Positions 1 to 24,700 of a stretch of DNA of 64,000 nucleotides are shown one piece after another. Position 1 is the first letter of the stretch, and each line of letters begins with the position of its first letter. The stretch covers positions 957,001-1,021,000 of the forward strand of contig JAWNZC010000345.1 of assembly GCA_035771165.1 (NCBI GenBank). The letters are read 5' to 3'. The translations under genes and the position numbers were made by a program. Source of the stretch: Paragorgia papillata (Eukaryota; Cnidaria; Anthozoa; Scleralcyonacea; Coralliidae). The notes under the pieces are model-generated. The model had not been told where the DNA came from, made no database searches, and saw nothing but the letters and a program-made list of their open reading frames with translations.

Positions 1-508
1 AACTTTTAGAGCCCCCCCCCTTGATAATAGCCGAAACTTTTCTGACCTCACCCCCACCCCCACCCCCACCCCCCCAATTCATTCACGTGAACACACATTG
101 TTCATGAAAGAAAAACTATAATTAAAACATGGCAATTGAGCTATTTCAGTTTGTTCAGTACGAATGATCATTCATCAATTTTCGTTTTAAAAAAAAATTT
201 TTCCGTAAAACATAGTGACATTTATTCTCGATAATCTTCAGGCATTGCAAGTGCTTCAGATCTGCAGTTTCTAGGGGAAATATTTTGCCGCCTATTAATA
301 ATTAGCAAAACTCATTAACAGCAATGAAACAGGTTTAATATTCAAAATGTAAAGAAACTAACATTTAATATAAAGTAATCAGTAGAATAAATAGTCATTC
401 GCACTGCGTCGTTGGGACATCGTCTCCCATGGCGAGTAACCTGAGCATCAATTAAACTTTGAAAAAATCAGAACTCTAGACATGGTATTTAAGGTTCAAA
501 TCTTTTTG

Positions 509-541
<33 letters not shown>

Positions 542-894
542 TCTAGAGTTAAAACGTTTTTGACTCCCCTATATATGGGAGTGAAAACTTTGTTTGCCCC
601 CCCCCCATTTGCCAACCCCCCTCCTCATCCAAGTCCGCCTCTCTTTCTCTGGCAGGCGCATGGCTAGCCTGCTAATGCAACTAGCCGGGCGAGTGTTTTT
701 ATGTGAAATTTGTTTATAGTCCAAAGCTAATATTTTAAAGAAGTTTAGCTTCAAACTTCACGAAATTTACAAAAAAATAGTATATTCTTTCTGCACGTGC
801 AAATAAGACCCCCGTTTACACTAGAGAAAAAGTATCCGGATTCACATTGTTTTTTTTGGCCTATAGTGTGCGTGAAAGTCAGTGTAATAAGCAG
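1..894. other. Left flank: poly-C tracts, no gene seen
   Basis: Contains C-rich tracts at 10-20, 47-75 and a 30-base poly-C at 510-539 inside decayed repeat sequence. Small ORFs here are low complexity. No gene is supported. Confidence 0.5.
510..539 (+). repeat. 30-base poly-C run
   Basis: Uninterrupted C. Similar runs occur at 26259-26278 and 49773-49792. Confidence 0.9.
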
Positions 895-1392
895 TTAAAG
901 GGTATTGGCAATAAAAATTAAATTTGTCCCATTTGAAAGAACTCGTCAAATGGTATAAGAAGACCTTTTGTAATTTTTCTGTATCTTTCTTGTGTTTTGT
1001 AATATTGTCGACCAAAGACAGCGTGCTGTCCGCCAGGAAATTGGTGACGATCACAAGCAGGGTAAACCTGATGAAACTACTCCGTGGATGACCAAAAGGC
1101 TTTTTAAATGTTGTGGGTCAATTTAAAATGGAAATAGCGCAAACAAAATCGAGTTTCTAGCTCATGTCATGAGGTCGGCAAGATAAAAATTTCACTTTAC
1201 CCTGCTTATGTCGTCACATGCATGCATGTCGAAAATAATTCCAAGATGGCGGACAGCACGCAGCTGTCTTTGGTTCGAAATATTTCCAAAACCAAAACAG
1301 ATACGAAGAACATTGTAAAAGGTCTTCTTATACCAATTTGACGAGTTCTTTCAAATGAGACAAACTTAATTTTTATTGCCAATACCCTTTAA
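895..1392. mobile_element. Palindromic MITE, TTAAAGGGTATTGGCAAT ends
   Basis: The left arm TTAAAGGGTATTGGCAATAA is repeated inverted at 1373-1392, with inverted sequence running far inward (the AAGAACTCGTCAAATGG part). A second copy is at 58359-58882. Non-coding, non-autonomous. Confidence 0.85.
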
Positions 1393-1722
1393 AGTGCCTA
1401 TGTCATCCTCAGGGACTTTACATATTTATACTAACTGGAACATTCTGAGAAGATTTGTAATATTATCTTCTCAGGCGAAAATTTCATCTTCATGGATTTT
1501 TTTGCCGTTAAAGTTGACGGATAGTGACGTCGAAAGAGGAACTTGTCTATATGAAAACCACTTTACAGATTCCTCTTTTGACGTCCACTTCCGTCAACTT
1601 TAACGGAAAAAAATCCGATGAAGATGAAATTTTCGCCTGAAAAGATATATTACACATCTTCTCAGAATGTTCTAATTAGTATAAATAAGTAAAGTCCCTG
1701 AGGATGACATGAGGCACTTTAA
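1390..1722. mobile_element. Palindromic MITE, TTTAAAGTGCC ends
   Basis: The arm AAAGTGCCTATGTCATCCTC is inverted at 1700-1720. It abuts the previous element, sharing the junction TTTAAAG. Confidence 0.82.
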
Positions 1723-2118
1723 ACTAAAGCATAAGAGAAATTAAATATTGTAAACAAAAGCTTATACAGCCTAAAAGTTAATTTTTCGCATAGTATAGCT
1801 TAGAAACTTTACGAAATTTACAAATACTGGTATTTTGAACGTGTTCTTTATACTGCTCGTGTAAATGAATCTACGTGAAAGATTTTGAGAAGGATACAAG
1901 TGTTGGCGAAATGCAGGGCCGTATTAACCTATAAGCAGACTAAGTACGTGCTTTAGGGCCCCAGCAACGAAGGGGCACCCGGCACCAAGCAAATTTGTAA
2001 AATGATTAGAATTTTAGACCTCAGTCGCTCATGAAACAATGAAATCGTTTACAGATGAATTTTTAGTGAGGGCTCTGGTTACAATCACTCGGAAAGCCCA
2101 CGATCGCATACGCCAATT

Positions 2119-2416
2119 CAGGAGCGGACCCAGGATTTTTTTAAAGAGGGGGTTGACACCTCTAGGGAGGTCCGGGGTATGCCCCCGGAAAATTTTTGAT
2201 TTCTGATGCCCTGAAATGCTATTTCCTGCATTTTTGGGGGCAGTTTAATAACACAATATTAGGATCAGAAATAGTGATTTTTTATACGCCTATATTACAC
2301 ACTAAACACAATTTATATATTATATATAATATGATTATACCGTTCAAAGAATACATATATAAATAGGGCCAAGGGGGTGTTGCAAACCCCCATAACCCCC
2401 TCTGGATCCGCCCCTG
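2119..2416. mobile_element. Small hAT-like element (CAGGAGCGGA/TCCGCCCCTG ends)
   Basis: Imperfect terminal inverted repeats CAGGAGCGGACCCAGGA and TCTGGATCCGCCCCTG. The flanks share CCAATT. About 298 bp, non-coding. Confidence 0.65.
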
Positions 2417-2539
2417 CCAATTTCTGTCACCGATTTGTCTTCTCGCGGTGTTGAGATAAATCAACTAGTGTAACAATACTCAGCCAACGTCGTTTGCGAC
2501 TAGCAACGGGGTTAGGGAGTCCACATGCACCCAACGTTC

Positions 2540-2640
2540 CGACAGAAATAACGACAAAAATTCACGACAGGAATGGCGACAGAAATTCGCGACAAAAATA
2601 ACGACAGAAATTCGCGACAAAAATGGCGACAGAAATTGGC
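2540..2640. repeat. Short tandem repeat of about 22 bp
   Basis: About four imperfect units of GACAGAAATTCGCGACAAAA lie just downstream of the SUR-like stop. Confidence 0.7.
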
Positions 2641-2662
2641 GCACGTCTTTTGCGAGACCAAA

Positions 2663-17289
<14,627 letters not shown>

Positions 17290-17882
17290 GTTCCGATTGT
17301 AACAGTCCTATTGAAATCAAGTGATTTTGAAATTTGAAAGGTGTTGAAAAGACAACATGCCCGCGGGTCTTCCAGAAAGCCGGTATGCATGCGTAAAACG
17401 GGCCGCCTGTTCTCGCTCGCCTGAAATATGATTATTTTGCATAGACGGACGGTGTTCGCGAATAGCTGCAAATAGCCTGCTGACCATCCGTTTCAATACT
17501 TTTTTTTTAATTTATTTATATGAAAACAGAATTAGGAAATGACGTTATGTCAGTCTGAGAGATGGAAAGTAGTAGCGTACTTTTAATTATTAAAGAGACG
17601 TGACAAGATCAAGTATTTTCAGCTGATTTTCGGCTTTGAATGTATGTGTTTGATTAATATCTATTAATCCTGCCTTTTTCATAACTTCTTTGAAGACCTA
17701 TATAGTCTATGGGCTGAAAGCGCAGACTAAATTACAGGTGTAAAATCAATTACTGTAAATGTAATTACATCATGGAATGTGGTTCTAATTATAATTATTT
17801 AATTAACTAAGTCTCCTAGCAACAAGTAAAGACAAAAAAACGTAAAATTAAAGATCAAAAGTTTGTCGGAGACGAAAACGAT
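17290..17882. promoter_or_regulatory. Divergent spacer between SUR-like gene and unknown plus-strand gene
   Basis: 593 bp separate the two start codons of head-to-head genes. I see no clear TATA box at a useful distance from either start. The arrangement suggests a shared or bidirectional promoter (inference). Confidence 0.45.
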
Positions 17883-17938
17883 ATGTCGATCTATTTGCCG
17901 CCGATAGCAAGAAAAAAGAAAGTTGAAAGGCTCCCTCG
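17883..17938 (+). CDS. Unknown gene exon 1
   Basis: ATG at 17883 plus 18 codons and 2 nt, ending at the donor CTCG then gtaagt. It encodes a basic N-terminus with KKK. Confidence 0.65.
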
Positions 17939-19489
17939 GTAAGTTGGATAAGATAGTAGACTGTAGACATACATTCGCTTCGCTGCAAGACGCGAAATAG
18001 GCATTTTAATCCCCAGTCTGTTTCAGTTTGTTTAATTTGTCTACTGACTACTGCCCATGCTGGGATGATAAATATTTAATACTGGATTGATCGCATGCCG
18101 CATAGATATAAAACAAATCTAGCCAACTTCGTTCAGTTTTAACGCTATTTTCTTAATTAGTTTGACTTTTAAGAATGTCTGTTAAAAACAGAACGACGAG
18201 AACGTTTGAAAAGTAGCAAATTATGTTAAACCATTCGTCGCTTAATGCGATGAACTCGTAAAAATGTTCCTATTTAATAGTGAGGTTGGACGCACAAAGT
18301 CATTGTGTTGTCTGGTTCAACTCTTAATATCCCAACGAATTGCGCAGCAGATAATGTATATACTGTACCTATATTATATACTTACTCAGGAGTTGAGGGA
18401 CTTGACAAATAACATACATTTTTAGCGAGATAGCTGATACTGTACCACGAATAATCCTTTATAATATCCTTAAAGAGGATGAATACTGTACTTCATTTAC
18501 AGAGCAAATATAATGTATCGTTATTCGATTAAAGAATTTGGCACTTTGCTTTTTTCAGTTTTCATAGCTGCTTCTCAACCCCCTCAGGATAAAAGATTTG
18601 TACACCCTTAGACCTCCCAGCCCCAGGCTGACCCAATTATAGAGAAAAATGTCTTAACCAGCTCCCCTGGGGTCTTATAAATCATTAATTTATTATTGAG
18701 TCGGTTTTCTTTCTCTTCTGAGGTTTTTATATCGCATAAAGCCCTTGAATAATAATTAGATACAAAATGAAGAAAAAAACAAGGAAAATCTTTGTCCAAG
18801 GTGGAAAAAATAGACAAAACTTTGTTGGAAAACCTCCTCAATATCTTTATATAGCATACATCCCTCATTCTCAGGATTTATCTATTACATATATAATACC
18901 CCCAGATATTCTTGGCCCTCAATAGGGGGTGAACTTATAAAATAGAATTACTCAATTAATCAGATGATTTGTTTATTTCAGGTCCAGCAAAGCACGAGTG
19001 TTTTCTGACCACAATGACCATCACTTGTCAAAGTCAATTTATCAACAAGACTTTTTAAAGTTCAATACACCCCCAGCTTCTCTGCGGGTTACATCACCTG
19101 GTCGTCGCAACAAACCTCAACCATCGTCTGTCACTTTCAACTGGAAAAATGCAAGATCTTTGTGTGAGCCTGTGTGTTGTGTTAACACAGAACGTGTCTT
19201 GAATGAACAAGCAAATTGGTGGCCAAATAAAATACCAACAGCAGAACAACCCAAACCCAATTACTCTTTGGACTCGACATCTCGTTCTGATTATAAACCT
19301 ATCGATATTGCAAACTATCTTAAATCTTCACAGGAAGAAACACGACATTTGATAGACATAAAAAAATCACAGGCAACTGGTCATGAGAAAATCTCTTTCA
19401 AACATCAGTACAATTCAAGGTTAGCTAACAACCAACCAGAACGGAGCAAGTTGCATGGAAGTTTCATCAATGGAGAGATTTATGCATAA
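17883..19489 (+). CDS. Unknown small conserved-looking protein, 187 aa, two exons
   Basis: Exon 1 is 17883-17938 and exon 2 is 18982-19489. They join in phase (CG plus G) to give an uninterrupted 187-residue protein beginning MSIYLPPIARKKKVERLP. The donor gtaagt and acceptor tttatttcag are canonical. The protein is basic, soluble and low in hydrophobics, rich in Asn, Ser and Lys, with Trp motifs (FNWKNAR, NWWPNK) and a C-terminus with NSRLANNQPE and KLHGSFINGEIYA. It has no signal peptide or membrane segment. I do not recognise it. The short, basic, Tyr/Trp-dotted style resembles small axonemal or sperm-microtubule proteins, but that is only an impression. Confidence 0.7.
17939..18981. other. 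Intron of the unknown gene, no feature seen
   Basis: 1043 bp of AT-rich intron. I see no repeat or coding signal in it on either strand. Confidence 0.5.
18982..19489 (+). CDS. Unknown gene exon 2
   Basis: Acceptor tttatttcag at 18972-18981. Open to TAA at 19487-19489, in phase with exon 1. Confidence 0.72.
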
Positions 19490-20157
19490 AAATATATCTT
19501 GCATAAAAATTTTTTTTTAAAAAACTGTCAAATGAGTGATGTGCATATTTTTAGTTATATGTGAAATGAAATCAGGAAAAAGGAATTTATTACAAAAAAA
19601 GTTTAAAACCCCATATGGTTATTTTGTAAATTTGGGCTGGTGAATGAAGGGTGGGGTGGTGAATGAAGGGTGGAGCTTTTGAAGAATTCAAAAAGGGGAC
19701 ATTGTTACACAACATTTTTTGTTGGAACATTCTGTTGTAGAATAGTGAGTGAGCTGATCAAATCAGTTGAGAATTGGACACTATATGAACAGTATACCAC
19801 TCTTGTTTAGGTCCAGGACAAGTAAAATTCTGGACTTAAGCATGAAAGTGAGATTCTCAACAGATCTTATGTAGCAACATAATGGAAACCAGGTTTTAAG
19901 ATAGTATTATAGGTTGTTCTTCTATCAAAAAATGTGTACATAAATAATTGCTAAAATAGGAACTACAAAGGAACTACATAATTGCAGCACAGTGAATATA
20001 GATTAGAATCTCATGATTTCTAAATAGCTACTCAAACTTTTGAATAATTTCACAGACAATTGATAAACCAATGTCAAATCAGTGGTCAAATTATTAATTG
20101 CCTGCTCGGGCTGCTCCCAGGCTAACGTCACACATGAGTTCCTGAGGAGTCGAGTTC
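19490..20157. other. Tail-to-tail spacer
   Basis: AT-rich spacer between the 3' ends of the unknown gene and the AIG1-like gene. I see no repeat or gene in it. Confidence 0.5.
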
Positions 20158-20832
20158 CTAACGAGTCTTGTTTTTGGTTTTTGTCCACACAATATCGATA
20201 AATTTCCTGCCAACGAAATAAAACGCAAAACTTATGGCCACCGAAATAGTTAGGAAGAGAAGAACGCCGGTGAAAGACATCCGTGAGAGAAACGGATAGA
20301 CCCAAAAATTTGCCCGGTGAGCGATCCAAAATAACCAGCCAATGTAAAGTGAATCGAAGATCAATAACATCAGAAAAGCGATCCTCTTTCTTGGTTGGGT
20401 GTGCTCGATTAGGTAGGCTTGCAGGAAAACTAACACAATTGGTAAAGTATGATAGCCATGGTCAAACCACTTTGGGATAACGTTCATCTCTTCAGCATCG
20501 CGTAAAGAATTAGTATCGTGCAAATAGATCGCCCAAAACATAACACATACGAAAGTAGCGAGAGGAAATACAAGGGTCGTGAAGAGAAAATCACGAATGC
20601 TTTTCCACAATGGACTCTCTCTTCCTCTCGTCCAGACAAGAAAGTCGATGACGGCAGCCATGTTGTAGTAGACCAGATTCACGATAAAGCTTATAAATGT
20701 TAAGAATTTGAATCTCCCTGCGTAGCTGTGATGAGCTGCTAGGTCCATGTAGGAAATATCTAATGTGAGCACAGCTAGGGTGGCCATAAATGAAAAATAA
20801 TGGACAAGGAAAGAAAACCCAACGCCCGACAT
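20158..20832 (-). CDS. AIG1: AIG1/ADTRP-family multi-pass membrane protein (FAHFA hydrolase-like), single exon, 224 aa
   Basis: AIG1 and ADTRP are transmembrane threonine hydrolases that cleave fatty-acid esters of hydroxy fatty acids. The 224-residue ORF is complete from Met to TAG and near the family length of 230-245. It has six hydrophobic segments and the family layout: a Thr in KFLTFISF (about residue 45) and a His in DHGYHTLPIV (about 128), at the places of the catalytic Thr and His, then QPRKRI and a C-terminal tail KTKNKTR. The start is the first Met of the frame, followed by a hydrophobic helix as in AIG1. The gene has no intron, although all its neighbours do. It could equally be called ADTRP-like. 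Confidence 0.88.
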   Translation of the reverse strand: MSGVGFSFLVHYFSFMATLAVLTLDISYMDLAAHHSYAGRFKFLTFISFIVNLVYYNMAAVIDFLVWTRGRESPLWKSIRDFLFTTLVFPLATFVCVMFWAIYLHDTNSLRDAEEMNVIPKWFDHGYHTLPIVLVFLQAYLIEHTQPRKRIAFLMLLIFDSLYIGWLFWIAHRANFWVYPFLSRMSFTGVLLFLTISVAISFAFYFVGRKFIDIVWTKTKNKTR

Positions 20833-21362
20833 GATGATGAGGTTTTCAGTTCTATTCGAACTGGTACCAGGAATTCAAAATACCCGATTTAACCTTTGAT
20901 CTTTTAACTACATGTATATGAATTATTAATTAACGTGTCATCGGTGAAGAACAAATGATTAAAATAACGATTTGTTAATTGTTGCGGTGACAAACTTGAA
21001 AATTGCTTTCGGGGAACGCATTCGGACCATGGCATGGCTAAAACCAATGTTGGAAAGTTAGTTCTTAGTAGAAGAACTGTTGGTTGTGTTGGAAACTTGG
21101 CAGAATCAGAGCAAAAACAGAAGTGGAGTAAAAATATTAAGAAGTGATTAACAAATTATTCTTCAACAACCCGAAGAAAATTTTCGACGCCCTGTGCGAA
21201 GCAACCGAAGGGTAGAGAACAGCACTACGTGACTGACAGCATAGTTCAGCGTTGATAGGGAAAAGTGTTGTGGCGGGCTCAGAGAAAATCCCTTGTAGGA
21301 CAAGCCACAAATTATAAAATCAATGTAGCGCAAAGAATTAATTTGCTACATTTCCCATTGTC
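20833..21362. other. Spacer between AIG1-like 5' end and Canopy 3' end
   Basis: About 530 bp holding the AIG1-like promoter region and the Canopy 3' UTR. I see no repeat or recognisable motif. Confidence 0.45.
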
Positions 21363-21784
21363 TCAAAGTTCCGAACGAACTTTTTCTAAATTTTTCGAAC
21401 GTTTTTGGTTTTCCTTATGCGTTTTCAAGAATTTCTTCTCCTTTTTCCATTCTTTGTTATTCTTTTTCTTTCCCTCTTTCTCTACATCTTTTTTCTTATT
21501 TTTATTTTTCTCCGCTTCTTTGTTTCCTGCAGCTTTGCTTTTCTTCCACTTTTTCTCACTTTTCCTTTTCTTTTTCTTCTGCACATCATCTTTCTTCTTA
21601 ATATTCTTCATCTCTTTCTTTACTTCATTTTTATTCTTAATCTTATCATCATCATCATCATCATCAACAACAACATTACCATCACCGTCTCCACCATCAT
21701 GATTACCAACCTCATCTTTCTTATTCATTTCTTGCTCAGTCTTCAACTTTGTTTCATCTAAACCAATTAATTCCTTTAAACAAT
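21363..21784 (-). CDS. CNPY3/CNPY4: Canopy exon 6: last Cys, Asp run, Lys-rich tail, RSEL end
   Basis: Starts with the last Cys (DCLKELIGL), then a run of seven Asp (TCATCA repeats in DNA) and about 100 residues dominated by Lys and Glu, ending RSEL then TGA at 21363-21365. The plus strand here is a long T/C tract that gives spurious ORFs. Confidence 0.87.
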
Positions 21785-24700
21785 CTACCAAAAGACAACA
21801 CATTTCTCTTTAGTTACAGTACATGTACATCCGGGATAAAAAGATGCAACTGAATTATAGAAGTTTGACCATATCAACTTACCAAAATCTTGTCCCTTCA
21901 AAACACGATCCTTACAGAACGAATTAAAAAGATTGTTTTCCTGATCATTGTAATACCAATCATTTAGATAATCCTCATATTTCTCAAGAATATTTTCACA
22001 CTAAAAGAATAATACATGATTGCAAGTATGCCATATTAATTACCTATTAGGAATGTTTGTACCACTGGGATATACAGTAACTTTTGTATACACTGGGATA
22101 TACAGTATACACCACTGGGATATACAGTAACTTTTGTATACACTGGGATATACAGTATACACCACTGGGATATACAGTATTATAAACAGACAGGGCCTCT
22201 TTTAAAGTGCCTCTATGGTCTGTGGGATCTTCACATATTTAAATAACTTAGGTTAAAAGAAAATGTTTCCTGAAATTTTTTCTCAAAAATATTAAATGCT
22301 CGCCCATTAATAGTGCTCCGAAGTTGGCCAAATCAGCCCAAATCGCGCCATTTTGAAAGTTAAACCATTTTCTTGGGCCTGGGCTCTAATTGATAGATTT
22401 ACGTCACATTTGCGTCACAGTCGGAACACCAACATTTCTTCCACCGAGTGAGTCTGAGTCAGACGAACCATCTTGGAACATATTGATGAATATATCTAAA
22501 GTTTTCATTGCTTAAATAAAGGTTTAAGAGACGCAATACCAAAAACACACTAAATAGTCAGAAGTTCGGTTCCGACCGTGACGTCACAGAGTAAACTCGC
22601 ACCATGTCCCTAATGCACGGTCACAGTTATAGAGGTACCAACTTTGAAGCGCTGTTAATGGGCGGGGATTTAATATTTTTGAGAAAAAATTTCGGGAAAC
22701 ATTTTCTTTTAACTAAGTTATTTAAATATGTAAAGATCCCACAGGCCATAGAGGCACTTTAACTATATAACTATATAACCCCCCTTGAGCCCCCCACAAA
22801 TTGATTTTGCCCCCCCCCCAGTAAAAGTCCCTTTTTGCCTTTTTTTTATAAATCTTTATATTAGTTAAATAGTTTTCATTTTGATAAAATGTTTGTGGTG
22901 ACGAAAAATCTTTTTATAGTTCCTCACAACATTTACCATATTATATTTGAAAGTGAACATGCTGATGAGTTCTGACACAAAGCGAAACAGTCAGAAAAGT
23001 GTTGTATGAGCAGCCAAGCTGTATCTGATTTACAAGGCGAGCTGCAAGCGAGCCATAGTAAATCAGATACAGCTCGGATGCGAATGCTGTATCTTTCTTA
23101 ACATACAAATGCATTTAGGTAATCAAGTTCACCAACTATTTTGGGGATACGGTCTGTTTTAGCTGAGAAAATTGAAGCTAAAGTTTATGTAAATCAGGAT
23201 GATGCTGTATCCGATTTACAACCACTGCTACGGTATTTATTTGTTTTGTGTTTTCATCAATCATGAATTATTAATGAGTATTTTAAGACATTTTATGACC
23301 TTCAGTGTTCTTAAAATCACCCCTCAGAATGCAAGAAATGGCATTTCCGGGACTCTAAATTTCAAAAATTTCTGAGGGGCATGCCCCCGGACCTGGAAGA
23401 GTCCCTTTTTGTTATTAAACCCACCCCCCATGGATAAATCCTTAAAAGAGGCCCTGGTAACAGAAAACAATCTAGATATATGTACAGTATAAACTACCAT
23501 GTTTTCTGCAGTCAGTTTGACAAGCATTAATAGCATTGGTCTTCCTTTGATGAGTAAGTAAATTAATAGTTTGGGAAGTGTATATTAAGTAAAATAATGC
23601 TTTTTAGTTTCACCAACCTGTCTTTTCAACTGAACAATTTCTGCATCAGGAGAATCCCACATCTCATCAGGAAAACCAAGATTGACCTCAACACCACGCT
23701 TTTTTAGATTTTTTAATGTTGTGAATGTTGAACTCTCATCTGTCAACAAAGAATTACAGGTACAATGTAGCATATTTATTCGGTAATACCTGTATACTGT
23801 ACCTCAATGATGTTTTTCAGGGGCAATAATGCAGGGCAACAGCGTTCCCCCTGACAAAAATTACAGTGGGGGAACGCCGTTCCCCTTAACAAAAATTAAA
23901 TGTAGTGGAACACCATTCAACACCGCACTATTTTTGAGTCAATGAGCGAGTGTACACTCAGTACTCGTTTTTTTAACCAAGTTAGCCAACCAGCTAGCCT
24001 GAGCCAGGCTTTTAGTAGTCTTTTCTAGGGATGTGCCGGATACTGCTTTGCCGGATACCGGATAGTGGCCTACCGGATACCGGTCAGGGATTCAAAGAAA
24101 CCGGATACCGGATAATAACCGGATACCAGATATTGGGCCGGGAATGGATGCACTAGAAGGTAATAATGAGGAATACGGAAAACCGCTGAAAATTCAGAGT
24201 GAATTTTCAGTGGTTTTCTGTGTGTATATTTTCCTCCAAGCAAGCTGTAATAGATTTCTGTCTGAAGTTGCGTAAGCGCCGCATACATGGCAGCAGTAAC
24301 ATCACGAAAACCTTTTACTTCCAGCAATTGTTTTTTACAATTGTACTGTGTTTCACAATTTCTTATCGCACAAAAAAAGACAAGGGCAACATGTTTTCGG
24401 GTTCATATTAATTTATACTAGAAGTCTCGGCACTATCTGGTAAATATCTAGCATATTTTACCGGATACCAGATAGTGCCAGATGTTCTTATTGTGCTGGA
24501 TACCGTAAAATCTTCACTGACAACAGAATAATAAAGGCATTCACACAATGCATTCTCATTATCATTATAACACGGCACATCCCTAGTCTTTTCACACATC
24601 CCCATTTCACGACAGGAGCCACACCCATTTAATTTTACAACCAGTGGCCACGCCCATTTGACTTTAGTGAGCGTATCCCCCACTTCTAAAATTTGAAAAA

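Larger units (their letters stand above)
1723..2662. other. 3' flank of the SUR-like gene
   Basis: Holds a small hAT-like element (2119-2416) and, at 2540-2640, a short tandem run of GACAGAAATTCGCGACAAAAAT-like units. No gene seen. Confidence 0.5.
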
